A stretch of DNA of 64,000 nt from Pyrrhoderma lamaoense (taxonomy: Eukaryota > Basidiomycota > Agaricomycetes > Hymenochaetales > Hymenochaetaceae), in contig NBAZ01000007.1 of the NCBI GenBank assembly GCA_002794735.1, forward strand, positions 1,178,001-1,242,000, written 5' to 3'. The translations under genes were made by a program, and so were the position numbers. Below, one piece after another: positions 39,523-51,215 of this stretch. Below the pieces are notes generated by a model. That model was not told the DNA's origin, did no database searches, and saw only the letters and a list, made by a program, of their open reading frames with translations. Every line of letters starts with the position of its first letter. Within the stretch, counting starts at the first letter, position 1.

Positions 39523-42500
39523 CTAACTGACTTTACGGGATGTATTTACCATAGTATCCGATAGAGTCAATGCATTAATTCCCCCGTCAAGCGACCTGAA
39601 CTCCCTCCTCTCTGGAGGCCTCGAAAACGTAGTTGATAATTTAAGGTCTATAATATTCTTTTCTTCCAGCTGATCGGAGTCACAAAAAGCACCGGATACG
39701 GTGACGTTCTTCGGGAATTCTTGACTGCTCCAGGAACGTAAGTGAACAACGAAAGATCTAACGTCTTTAGCTTTATCCTCCGTCAACAATTTTACTACTT
39801 CCATAACACTGTCCGGCAGCGAATGGCCTTGTCGTATTATTTTATCTGCATAGACACAGTCAACACTTGCGGGAAGTGGATCGGGAAAAGACACGTACCA
39901 CATGCTAAACTTACAAGCCGAGCTAATCCAATCCGAACATCTACAACAGTATCTGTGGCAAGATTTTGAGCTGACTTCCAAAACAATACATCCGAAGAGA
40001 ATTGGCTCTGCTCGTCCGCGATAAACAATGAATATATACATTCTACATAACTGCCTCACGATTTGAGCTATCACTAACAAAGAGAAGAAAAGGAAGGATA
40101 CTAACGTTAAACGACATTTGTAGGACTGGTCTCGTGATAGTGAAGTAACCTCCTCCGTCACAAGCTGCAAGGATTCACTATGTGGGGACATATATCTATA
40201 GATATTGGGGTACTAGAAATAAATTTAGGATGCTGCGATGATGTGAGTTAAGACGATATATGCCTTACCGATTCCACAGCAGCCTTTCGAACTGCCGCTG
40301 TACGGTCTCTAAGTGCTCTCTTCAGCAAAGTTCTTAACACCTCGCCATTGTGCTGAAACAACGGAGCAAGCTGGTCAAGTCTTTTCGCTAAAACCTCCCT
40401 CTCTCTCCATCCTCTTAGATGATTATCCCAAATTTCTTCTAGACTTGCCCCTATCCGTAGTCGATCGGGTAAATCAAGTGTCTGCAAAAACATGGTGAGG
40501 GCTTCAAGTGCCTTGATACGAACTGCTGCATCTTTCCCACGAGCAAAGTCCCACCAACGATACAAAAGGTCTCGACGGGTCTGTTCCGGCCCAATAATGC
40601 GGGCCACTTCGCCTATACTAGCTGCAATCGTCTGGCACACCTTGCTTGCTCCAGATCGTGCTAAGTAGGTATATAGACCACGAATTTCGTTCCAACGGGA
40701 TGCACCAAGAGTGAGTACAACAGCAGGTAAATTATATGCACAAATCAATGGCCGAGCGGGATCGGCGTCTGGGGAAGATTTGTTGGAATAGGGGAAGATG
40801 ATGTTTGCCGCAGTTGGCGAGCTTGGATGTCATTAGTAGAAACTGCGAGCTGGGGAAAGACATTATAGCTTGCCCAAGGAACCCGGTTACTATGAAGTTC
40901 ATATGGGGAGCTTTCGGGGCTATGCCAATCTCGACCTTCCTCTCCAATGAATAGCCGAACGATGTTATCTGGTGGCCCTCCTGGGTCCTCTCTGAACGTA
41001 TATATCACTTCTCCTAAGATTTCCAATACACCAGTTCGAACCTGCGAGTCACTATCATGCGAAGCTTTTCTAACTACACTTTCTGCACGGACACGTCGTT
41101 CATCCGAGGATAGCCTAGAAAGCAGAGAAGGGAGTGCAAATAAAACCGACACTCTGACATTTGAGACGAGGTCATCACAAAAAACATCAAACAAAGGTAA
41201 CTAAGGAGACGGTGTACATCAGATACTCAGGACTGGAAAATGGAAGGAAAACTCTACGCACAAGTGAAAGGTGGACAACCTCCTTGGGAACGATCTTTGC
41301 CAGAGCTCCAAGAGCGAACGTAGCTTCTCGTCTGACCCAGTATACTTTATCAAGACTTGCCCTTTCCACCTCTTGAATAAATACTTCTTGTGAATCTTCA
41401 TCCAGAGGCGCTTTATAGTATAGATAAGCATTTAAATCAGACTATGCTACGGAATATGAAAAAAAAAAACATACTACTAGCCGTAACAGCTGCAATCAAA
41501 CTCATACTGGCTAAACGACCAATAGCCGCCTGTTCTTCACTGAAATCGTTATATCCGTCTTCAGCTTGAGCCTGAGGAGAAGAAGTAAGACTTTCCAAGA
41601 GTGATAATGTCTTTTCATGTGGGACATCTGGCTGTGGAGATAGAATTCGAGGAAGAGGCTCGTCTTGCGTATTTTTTCCTCGAGAGGTTGTCTCATTCTG
41701 GCTGGGTTTGCCAAGGTCCCGTATGTCAAAGGATGTAGCATTTTCCATTTGTGACGAAGGTGTGATGATTTCTTCTTCACTAAAAGATGGTGCTACTTGG
41801 GACGCAATATGAGCAAATTCGGGTTCCAATTCCGATACGGGAACTACAGAATACGTAGTTGGTATTGGGGAGGGAGGGCGTTGAATACTAGCAGCAATGA
41901 CAGGAGAATATGACGATAGTGGTTCTTCCTGGGCCAAGAACTGTGTAGTTGCCAGAGCCGTTACTGACGATGTTAGTGTCGATAGTAGTATCTCATCGTC
42001 AGCTGCTGATGGTGGGGGGCTCTGTATAATGTTCTCTAAAGCGGAATCACTTCTACTTCCGGTCGCACCGGCCGTAGGACCACTTGCGTCATTGCCGAAA
42101 GTCTCGCCGAGGCTATTAGAGTCAAGATGAGCCATGTCTATGACAACTTTCCGGATAAGCTCTTTTTTAAACAAGATACGTTCAGCCGGGCCCAGTGTAC
42201 CGGTGTATTCGCCCCTTACGTCGGCTTCGCGCAATCGAGTCAAAAGCTGAACAACACAGTTTCTAGCAGGAGCGCCAACAGTAGCACTTGGATTTAGTAA
42301 GAGAGTTCCCAATAGCGGTGTGAAAGCCTGTACGTTGAGAAGAGGGGGGTCGCATGGTTCACTGTCTTCTGGAACATCGTAGTCTACAAGAATACAGTGC
42401 TGTTAAACTATTGAGTATGGAGTAAAACTATTTTAAATGCGGTATAACCCACAGTTAAGAACCACCAGATATTCTGAACTAGATCCTCGAGCAATGCGTC

Positions 42501-43475
42501 TTTCACGGAGTCATCTAAATATAATGTTTTCAGCACACACTCGTAGATTGCCTCAGACTCGACTTTACGAGCTGGATAGTTGGACAGTTTAGGGAACCTA
42601 CCTTCATCCATTGCTAGCCCATTCATAAGTGGGATTACATATTCTACTGCTTCACATGGAGTTACATCCGGAAGAAAGTTGGCCAGAGACCGGGCAATGA
42701 AGACTCTTTCACAGCGATTAACACTAAGCATGACGTAACTACTTTTCCAGGACATACCTATGAAATGATTGGTTACTACGTGCAAAGAGGTAGATTTTTT
42801 CCAGTGCACTAAGACCTTCGTCATAAAAAAGGTCGGTTGATGGGTCTGAGACCAAACTTGGCGCAATGAAGTTAGCATCTGCCATTTCAATTTCCCGGTC
42901 CATCGCGGGATCGTTTGCTGCTGCCACATCGATACGCAACCCTGGGAGTGAAGGCGAAGTCGTAGACGATGAGGCGAGGGCAGGATCTATATGCGGAGGT
43001 ATACTAGAATTTGAGCCAAGAGGAGATGTCATGCCTCCAGGACGTCTCACGTCAGAAGAAACAAAAAGATTCTGTCTATTGTCGGGAGAGGATTTAAGAA
43101 CAGAGACTGGTGTGTTTGATGGATAAAGAGGCTCGTCACTGGAGGGCGTCTCAGAGTCCGTAGGAACCTCTAGTAACGGAATAAATTTAAACGAGGCTAG
43201 ATGAGGCGGAATGGAAGAATTGGGAGTGCTGCGAACAGAGGAGTTGTTGGTTAAAATTGGAGCCTGAATTGCTTGTTTGTCAGCGAGGGCAACATTGTCG
43301 GGGGAGATGAAGCCGGAATTGGTGAGATGTAACCAGAGATTGAGTCCGGACTCAGAGTAGGAATTTGAGATGGAGATGACGGGAGGTCGGGCGGAGAGGG
43401 GGTGTCGTGGCTGTCGTCGGTCAACTGGTCAGACGTTGACCAAACGGAAGTGATCCAAGACACTAAGATGCCCAT
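39523..43475 (-). CDS. HEAT-repeat protein, PP4 regulatory subunit 1-like
   Basis: Large alpha-helical protein, probably a regulatory subunit of a PP2A/PP4-type phosphatase. Starting at ATG 43475, it has a Ser/Pro-rich N-terminal region, then ALEKIYLFARSNQSFHR, DAVEYV-like CEAVEYVIPLMNGLAMD, a Ser/Thr-rich insert, and HEAT-like helices: VYWVRREATFALGALAKIVP, NVRVSVLFALPSLLSRLS, VRTGVLEILGEVI, VCQTIAASIGEVARIIGPEQ, IRTGASLEE-type and AVRKAAVES. Repeat sequence VR(x)xA matches PPP4R1 and PP2A-A proteins; PPP4R1 is my best guess. At least seven exons. Three one-base losses (G run at 43302, G run at 40792, T run at 39841, as read on the + strand) break the frame. The exon around 40090-39980 is not fully resolved. 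Confidence 0.68.
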
Positions 43476-44108
43476 ATTTAGCGGGAAACTTCATCAAAGG
43501 ATATAAAAATTTGCGATGGAAAAAAAGAAGAATGCCTGCGAAAAATCAAAGGAGAAAAGACGCACTCGTACTCGGGGAGGGGAACAGATTGAATATGTCA
43601 TATATGGAATGTATGTGTTCACGAAATGAATAGAAAGAGAAGAGGCTAGACCCCGTGTATGCACTATAGATGCTCCGACAAGAACAGAACAGAGGGCACT
43701 GACGCAAAGCAGCTCAAGAAGCAGCACCGCGGTCGCACGGGGGGCTCACCTTCTCCGAACACGCGCCAGTGACGTCGTACGAACCACGAGATTGTCCTCG
43801 ATGTTGCCGACACCAACGACGACAACGACAAGTACACAACGTTGCGGACGACGACGAGAATGCAAGACAAAACAGAAAGAGAAAAAAGAAAGTCGGTCAG
43901 TGTGGCAATTATTATTGCGCTCCTCGCCGCTGGGCTTGAATGAACAGATCAGGCACACTTCCCAAAATTGTAACCAATGACGTATGGCCCATCACCTCGA
44001 TCAAACTTTAACTCGAAACAACAGCGACAAAACACATCTTTTCAATTTCCAGAGATATCAAACTAATCATAACGCTATACAAATGTAATTTCATCAAGTC
44101 TCAGGTAT
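43476..44108. other. Promoter of the PP4R1-like gene and 3' side of the small secreted array
   Basis: AG-rich directly upstream of the start at 43475 (CT-rich on the coding strand), then a GC-richer stretch 43680-43880 with ACG/CGA repeats. No gene is supportable. Confidence 0.5.
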
Positions 44109-44807
44109 CTAGCTTTTGAGTGCATGCACAACATCTTCCAATTCGCACTGGATAAAAATCGAGTAGAAACTCTCTGTTAAAATTCTAGCAACATCCCCAA
44201 ATCCATAGACAATGTCATGCATTCCACGAATCATCTTAGTCAACGAGGAGTCTAAGCCACTATATGTAACACCGAGAGTTAAAAGTACTGGGTCTGGTGC
44301 TTGGAAGTTGATAAAAACAAGTGTGTTACTAAGAGTCCGTCACATAGTCCAGAGGGATTTCACTAAACATAGTATTTATGTTCTATATCATTTGTGATTA
44401 CTTACAGTCATATTATTACCAAAAACAGCTGCGACCGTAGAGACAAGTGAAATATCGATGGACTGGTCAGTATTTGTAACTCTCTGGGTAAAGTCATCGA
44501 TGACTCCTCTGTAATCCTTGAACAGTTTGCCGATGATTTCATGTGACACATTGATGGATGTCAGTGAATCTATGAATATGTATAAGTATATTCAGCTCAG
44601 AGTGATGAGATAAGACCCACTAAGGGCATCGATATGGGGATGGAGAGCAATGCTCATATCGATCAAAACAGAGACGATATCCTAGGATATAGTGGAAGCA
44701 GAAACCTTGACGGTATTGTCGTGGGCTGTGGTGACTGCAGCAAGAACGTCAGGAACAAAGGCATATGCAGCAAAAAATGCTAACGAAAATAAGCTGAGTA
44801 CACGCAT
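44109..44807 (-). pseudogene. Decayed paralogue of the small secreted protein family (copy A)
   Basis: This copy aligns along its whole length to the two intact copies at 46629 and 50530, with the same three-exon plan and the same intron phases. The signal peptide is kept (MRVLSLFSLAFFAAYAFVPD). Codon 42 is TAG (44682-44684) where both intact copies have CAG (Gln). The acceptor of intron 2, AG before ACA CTC in the others, reads GG before ACT CTT here; the next AG would shift frame into a stop. The start ATG is at 44807, the final stop at 44109. The core promoter block shared by the intact copies is absent. Two independent point lesions, neither in a homopolymer, make a real pseudogene more likely than a consensus error. 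Confidence 0.78.
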
Positions 44808-46628
44808 TGTGATCCTCAGCGATTGAAAACGGGGGACTGGTATTTACTAGTGGCTCCCTAGCGAACTCTTTCCGTCATATTGCAGCGGCTGAAGAAAATA
44901 CTTTCTCTCGTCTAAATGGCGATAAGTCAACTAACCAACCGTCAGGCTTAAGTCAATACAACTGACCAACACTTATGACAGGTCATTTAGTTAGTCTTCA
45001 AGTAATTGTCATCGAGAGGTAGTGTCAGAATACTGCAAACATGTTGGTTTCGAGATGCACAGTCGTAACCGGAGACTTCAGAACCTTTAACTACCTAAGT
45101 GTCCGTACTCATGAATGTATACTCATGACAATGATTCCATGAGCTTCTGCATGGGTCCACGACCTAGCAACCTAGTGTACTGGCGTTATCTGATCTGAAG
45201 ACATTGGTATTACTCTTGAAAATATTTGTAAGACCAAAGGCAGACAACGAGAATCGAATCCATAAGCTTTAGTAAACAGATTGTATCTGATCAAATATGC
45301 TTATGCGGAAGATTCAGTTTTTCTCAGAATGGAAGCTCGCATAACCATTGATACCTCAGGTTCTAGCCTATCTTTTTCTCTCACTTCTGGTTCTTAAGTA
45401 CAGTATTTTTCTATTTGATATGGTGTCCACATATAATTGAATTCCCCGTTACTAGTCATGACCGTCTGACATAATTAAGTACTTTGGGCATGTGCTGGCT
45501 GACTTAAAAGCAAACAACAACGCCGAAGCTCCGGTCAGCATGTAAAGAAAAATACTTGAAACTACTTTGCCTTAATTCAAATGATTCATTTGACGTTATG
45601 TGGCGTTATATTATTCCGTCTTGTAAGTTTCACAATGACACGTGCCCTGTCGTCAGTAATTTTGCAAGTATGGGAGGAGCCAACTTATGAGACTTTTAGA
45701 ATCGTCGAGAGATATCAATGACTGGGTTCGTTAGTACTGTGCCATTAGATGTTCACTCCTAGGAAGAGGTGTGGGGAACCAAAGTGTAAGAATGTTGCAC
45801 CAATGTCTTCTTGTACCGTGATAGTTTCTTCTAATAGGGGTGATATATCAAGAAAAAGTCACGATAAGGGGCCCAGAGTCATATAGTTTTCCATCGGCTC
45901 ACGGCATCAAACCAAGAATAGAGTGGCCTAGATTCGAAGCATATAATTTTGCAACACTACAGAGTAGCCCCATGTGCAGATATATTAGTTTGTGGAGCTG
46001 TGTTATATCGAATTCTTTTGATCTATTCCTATAATACTTCTACAACTTAATTAAGAAAGCCATAAACTTTAGATATACACTCTTTAAATGAATGAGGCTA
46101 AGCATTACTACTACTAGTGAATCTAAGTGATAGAGAGTTAAAAGGTTTGATTCATGTGTGTGAAAGTGTTACGTAATGTGTTTGTACTAGTAGACAACCA
46201 ATAATCACTTCGAGTTGTTGATCTTGATCATCAAGCTGGATAATCAGATTCCAGGTCTTACTGTCAGTCTCAGGAATTGAATAAACTTACTATATCCATA
46301 TCCGCCATCTCAGCGGCTATCAATCAAGCAACCTGGTCGACAAACAAGATGTATTATTGTAAACTAAAAGCTACTTCAACACGTATATAACATTGAACCA
46401 GATTATGTCTAAAAGTTCAAAAGCCAAGAGAAGAGTTTGCAAGGCGAAAATATGTGAATTTAATCCGAAATATACTTCACTAACACTGACCTGCACAGAG
46501 CCATGGGTCACGCTTCCTCATAAAGTTACATAACCAATTATATTCATCAAATTAAGGCTAGAGTATCAAAGCGAAGTCATCCTTTTACAAAACCTCGACT
46601 CTAACTCCCATATTTATCTACTTTGCTT
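44808..46628. other. AT-rich spacer in the small secreted protein array; no gene seen
   Basis: No frame in this 1.8-kb stretch has introns, domains or family similarity. I looked for a further decayed copy of the family and found none. It presumably holds the promoter side of copy A and the 3' side of copy B. Confidence 0.5.
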
Positions 46629-47311
46629 CTAAGAGCTGAGTGCAGTGGCAACATCTCCAAGTCCGAACTGGTTCAAGACAGGGAAGAAGCTGGTAACAAG
46701 CGGAACAACAGCATCCTCAAGTCCATCTATGATGTTGTACAATCCTTGAATCAACCCAATCAAAGCAGTACTCAATCCACTGAATGCGACACCAACTAGA
46801 ATGAACGTTGTGTTAGAGAGCTGGGACGCGACAAATACCAGGGTGTTGCAGAGTGTCTTTAAATGTCATATTGGTGAGTCGCCTATTAAAGTATCAATTT
46901 GCTATATGCACTCACAATAACCGTGTTACCGAGAATAGTAGCGATTTCGATGATAGGAGGAATACCAGTAAGCTGACCAAGATTGATAATCTGTCCTGCG
47001 GTGTCGTCAATGACCTCCCTGTATGCTTCGAGTAGCTCATTGATCACATCCTGTGTAGCCGTTGTCGGAGACAAAGCATCTGCAAAGAACTGTCAGTTTG
47101 TGCTACTCACGTCACCTAAAATAAGCTTACTGAGGGCATCCACATGAGGCTGGAGATTAGTGTTCATGTTGTTAAGGATAGTGACAACATCCTGAGGGGT
47201 GGAGCGAGCAGTGAGCTCTGCTACTGGAGCCGGGGCAGCAGCAGCGAGGACGGAGGGGACGAAGAAGGATGCAGCTGCGACTGCGATCGAAAAGAAGCTG
47301 AATGCACGCAT
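46629..47311 (-). CDS. Small secreted protein, tandem family copy B
   Basis: 190 aa from exons 47311-47131 (181 nt), 47079-46916 (164 nt) and 46856-46629 (228 nt). A signal peptide MRAFSFFSIAVAAASFFVPS ends near VLA-AAAP. The mature protein is hydrophobic and helical, with Cys only at TLCNT: MNTNLQPHVDAL, TQDVINELLEAYREVIDDTA, INLGQLTGIPP, FILVGVAFSGLSTALIGL and YNIIDGLEDAVVPLVTSF. I do not recognise the family. The helical plan with a repeated 'NTNLQ/DVINEL' pattern vaguely recalls hydrophobic-surface-binding (HsbA-type) proteins, but I cannot support that. It lies in tandem with copies A and C, with identical exon lengths to C. A TATAAAAG box is at 47392-47399, about 81 nt upstream. Confidence 0.87.
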
Positions 47312-48187
47312 TGTGAATATGAGTTGAAAAGTAAGTGAGTATCAGAGTCGAATTGTGAACTGATAATTTCCATAGTCTTGAATATTCCCTCCTTTTATAT
47401 GTTTTTCGAACAGGATGAAATATCACGAGCACCGTCTACATGACTAGGTACTATAGCGAGGCCGGAATGTGTGTGAGAACAAGTATTGTAGCTCTGAACA
47501 TGTGGGCTTACAAGTATTCGCGTTCAAGTCTGTCTCAGCCGCAGCGCCTCTTTGATATCGACCCTGCACTTTCTTCCGTTGTATATGTCAAGCTGATAAA
47601 AATACCCTTATTCTTGTGAACGCCTTGAAGTAGCGTACTGCACTTAACGTAAACAACTAGACTAGCCTCACAGTATCTTCCCAGATCACCTTAGTGTTCG
47701 GAACACGGAGCCATTGATCTCATAAAAGTTAAGTGCTGATTGGTAATGTCCTATTAATAGTTTTCCTGTGTCCCGAGTCTCTATTACCTCATTTCACACG
47801 CCCTTTTGAACTGAAGTGTAAAGATCAAATCCTAGAGGTCTCAGAAGCAGCTGGACCTAACTGTTATTCAGGGGTATTTCTGACGTCTGGTATTGTAAAT
47901 AAAGGGATTGGGTAAGAGAAGGCAACCCCTGGAAAATCACCACGATAATCTCTGGTAAACTGTCTAGTATTGTGTGGGGAATCATATATATCGTATATCC
48001 TCAACCATGTCACATTAATCAACTAAGAATAAGCCGACATATTCGAACGACCTCCTCACATATTCTAGAGTTCAAAGATAATACTAAAATAAGAAATTCA
48101 TGTGGAAAAATCTATATCAATGCTAAACCAATCGATGACTTTGCACTTTATTGTTCACTGTAAAACATCACCAAGTCGCTCAGTCGC
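47312..48187. promoter_or_regulatory. Promoter of copy B
   Basis: Directly upstream of the ATG at 47311 the minus strand reads TATAAAAG (47399-47392), then GAGGGAATATTC, AAATTATCAGTTC and TTCGACTCTGATACTCA. The same elements occur at the same distance in front of copy C. Further upstream (47450-48187) is AT-rich with no gene; the 3' UTR of the coiled-coil gene is also here. Confidence 0.7.
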
Positions 48188-48783
48188 TCAGAAGGTTCTA
48201 TTCCTTTGTAAAGACTTTCCTGAACTAGCTTTTCGCTCGATATTTTCAAGTATCCCGTCTAGTTTATCGAGGTCGGCAGCCATTTCTGTCGTCTCCTTTC
48301 TAAATTGTTCTTCACTAAACTTGCCCGCTTCGTAATCACTCCTAAATTTCTTCCATTTGGCATCCCAGTGCAATAGTTTTTTCTTGATCTCTTCACGCTT
48401 CCTATACGAAACGAGGGACATCTCCAGCTTTTTCTCTTGCGACTTTGCAAATGAGAGTTTTTCCTTCCAGTTCTTTGTTGTATCACTTTTTTGGATAGCC
48501 GTACGGTATTTGGTGATTTTTTCCCTAACTTGCTTTAGTGACTCAAGATCTGAATGTGTCTCTACTGTATTTGGAGGCAAACTATTCATTTGTTCTCTCC
48601 TGGTGTTATATGAGTTCAAGTTTTTGCAGTCAGTAAAACCTGTCCATGTTGGTACTTTCTTTGGCAGTGTAGGTGCAAGACTTTTGCCAGAGACACCACT
48701 ACCACTAGAGCCAGATACTTTACTTTGTGCCGATTTTAATTTCGGGGGTCAGTACTAAGATTCTTGGGTTGATTCTTGCTCAT
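48188..48783 (-). CDS. Orphan charged coiled-coil protein
   Basis: About 198 aa, single exon, ATG at 48783. I do not recognise it. A Lys/Ser-rich N-terminus (SGSSGSGVSGKS) is followed by a Trp-containing segment (KKVPTWTGFTDC). A Lys/Glu-rich helical region spans most of the rest (ESLKQVREKITKYRTAIQKS, KNWKEKLSFAKSQEKKLEM, REEIKKKLLHWDAKWKKF), likely coiled coil. The frame from the ATG to the long open part is interrupted once near 48746, where a CCCCC run would need one more C. Without that base the frame would start inside, at MNSL. It sits inside the small secreted protein array on the same strand, but shares nothing with it in sequence. Confidence 0.5.
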
Positions 48784-50529
48784 AAAGCTGCAGGTGTTAA
48801 GAGTCACTGGTTGCAATTGATGACAAGGTCCCTAGTTCATCGTATTTTATAGCCCACAGTTCCCGCAAAGCCATGTAAGCGGCTATATGAAGTAGAGAGT
48901 CAAAAAGGGTGATAACTTCCCAGTAACATAATGAGTAACTGCAAAAGCAGCAATTAGCTGGGTCCAAGCATTTGGATAGTCCATTTTAACAGTTCAACAT
49001 AAGGCGTCCATAAGGCATGTCGGCCCGGAAGGCAATATAGTTCCGTCTTACAAGCAAATTAGCACTGGGTACCATTAATCGTTACGGGAGGTAAGTGGGA
49101 GCAGACGGATTTGGCCGCAGTTGTATATGAACAAAGATGTGATGATGATTAGTCTTATGCGTACCAAGAGAGGAGTAACATTTTACTTTTCATTGCTATT
49201 AGTTACCTTGCAAACCTAGCACGTAATATCACAATTTAGACTCGGTCAATGTTATGTTGAAGTACAACGGCCTTATTTCAGAAGCTTACAATTTCTTCTT
49301 AAGTATCTATCCTCTAGGTGTTTCCCATGATAAAGATAAGAATCCAAGAGTTTTCGCTGCAGTAATCTAGGTAGACATTACGGGTAAGAGTTGAAGCCTT
49401 GTTTGTAGTTTACATAGATTGAAAAAAGGATTTTTGGCTATGATACTGCTTCGTTACCGATAAGATAAAAACTTAGAACGAGGAAGAATAATATGCATTG
49501 TTTCGGCAAAGGGGCAAAAAGTTGCGTCACTGTCACGATAAAGGTGACGGGTAAATTATGTGGTAATTTACGGCGATATCTGGCTTATTCGGACGCTTTC
49601 ACAAAACCGTCAGGTTTGCTACGATATGCCGCCGGCGAGACAGTTTGCCCTATCCCTTCCAACGTTCTTGGAGTTTCTATAATCTTTCGAGTAGCAAAAG
49701 CCAATTCAAGGATACAAAATAGTTTGATGACGATGATCAGAGGTCAAAGTGAAAGAATTGTAATTAACATTCTGTTTCTGTGTAAGTACTCTCACACGCT
49801 CATACATATACAGTAATTTTCTAACGGTATAAGCTCATAGATAGTACCTAGCCGTGACTGAGAGGCTATTTATGTACTAAAACTTGAATGTTATTCAACA
49901 ATTCTAGGACCCCTTTCCCAGATATATTCTTGTCGCCGCGGCATGAAGTACAAAACGCCACCGTAAACTAATGACATGCTTCTGGGATAAGGCAAAGTCC
50001 GCTCAAACTGGTACTCCGTACGGACCAGGAATAACTTAACTCCCAAGCAGTTTTTCTTCCACAATCTATTCACTGTGCATCTCCTTATGTACCTGAATTC
50101 TATACTCTCGTTGGCACCGACGCCAGGGAGCAATCATCACTACCGGCCATGAGGTACTCAATGTTATTACCTATGAAAACCATTCCTGGACGATGATTAC
50201 GCCCCTTACTGCTATACGAGGTTTTAATGTTCTGTGTGCAATTCACTGACTTGGGCCATCACTTTGTTCTAGATTCTAGTAAATCGAATTCATCTATGAT
50301 CTTATATTTCTTACTCGTGATTGTTAGTTCCAGAAAGCAAAAAAAAAGACGTTTCGGCTTCCTCTTATATACATTCTAAAGAGGACTAAATGTAGATGAA
50401 GTATAGTTCACAAAATATATTTATCGCAAGAAACAGAACAAATCCTATCATATTAAATTTGACCGGGATAGAGTCACCAGACCCTCAGCCTTCTCGGAAG
50501 CTGGTATTATTATCTATCAAGCATATTCC
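48784..50529. other. AT-rich spacer in the array; no gene seen
   Basis: Frames at 49493-49816 (+) and 49891-50133 (-) are open for 80-107 codons but lack recognisable features, introns or good start context. I leave them out as chance frames. The 3' side of copy C is included. Confidence 0.5.
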
Positions 50530-51215
50530 TTAAGACCCAAGTGCAGTGGCAACATCTCCAAGTCCAAACTGTTTCAAGATAGGGAGGAAGCTGGTAATAA
50601 ACGGAACAATTGCATCCTCAAGTCCCTCAATGATGTTGTACAATCCTTGAATCAAATCAATCAAGGAAGCACTCAATCCACTAAATGCAACACCAATTAG
50701 AATGAAGGTTGTATCGGAGAGCTGGGATGCGACAGATACAAGTGCGTCGCAAAGTGTCTTTAATTTTTAATACATCGGTTAGTCACCTACTAAAATATCA
50801 AACTAATATGTACACTCACAATAGCCGTAGTTCCGAGAATAGTAGCGATTTCGGCAATTGGAGGGATACCAGTAATATTTCCAAGATTGATAATTTGTTC
50901 CGCGGTGTCGTCAATGACCTCTCTGTATGCTTCAAGTAGCTCGTTGATCACATCCTGTGTAGCATCTGTCGGAGACAGCAATTCTACAAACAACCGTGAG
51001 TGTATGCTAATGATATCGTTTGTAACCAGCTTACTGAGAGCATCAATTTGAGGCTGGAGATTAGTATTCATGTTGTGAAGGATAGTGATAACATCATGAG
51101 GAGTGGAACGAGCAGAGACTTCAGCCGCTGGAGCTGGAGCAGCGCCAGCGAGGACGGATGGAGCGAAGAAGGATGCAGCTGCAATTGCAATTGAAAAGAA
51201 GCTGAATGCACGCAT
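50530..51215 (-). CDS. Small secreted protein, tandem family copy C
   Basis: 190 aa from exons 51215-51035 (181 nt), 50983-50820 (164 nt) and 50757-50530 (228 nt), exactly the lengths of copy B. Signal peptide MRAFSFFSIAIAAASFFAPS. The mature part differs from copy B at scattered positions (DAVVPLVTSFF/DAIVPFITSFL, NLGQLTG/NLGNITG) and keeps the helical segments TQDVINELLEAYREVIDDTA and GVAFSGLSASLIDL. Many differences fall at third positions and conservative residues, suggesting selection on the protein. TATAAAAG is at 51303-51296, the same 81 nt from the ATG as in copy B. Secreted or surface role is inferred from the signal peptide; function unknown. Confidence 0.87.

Noticed and set aside
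45240..45280. A tRNA T-arm-like GAGAATCGAATCC
   Set aside because: No pairing stem or other tRNA arms on either strand.
49493..50133. Open frames of 107 and 80 codons on opposite strands
   Set aside because: No recognisable features, no intron, weak start context; likely chance.
46629..51215. Assigning the small secreted proteins to the HsbA family
   Set aside because: The helical pattern is only vaguely alike; I see no diagnostic motif, so the family is left open.
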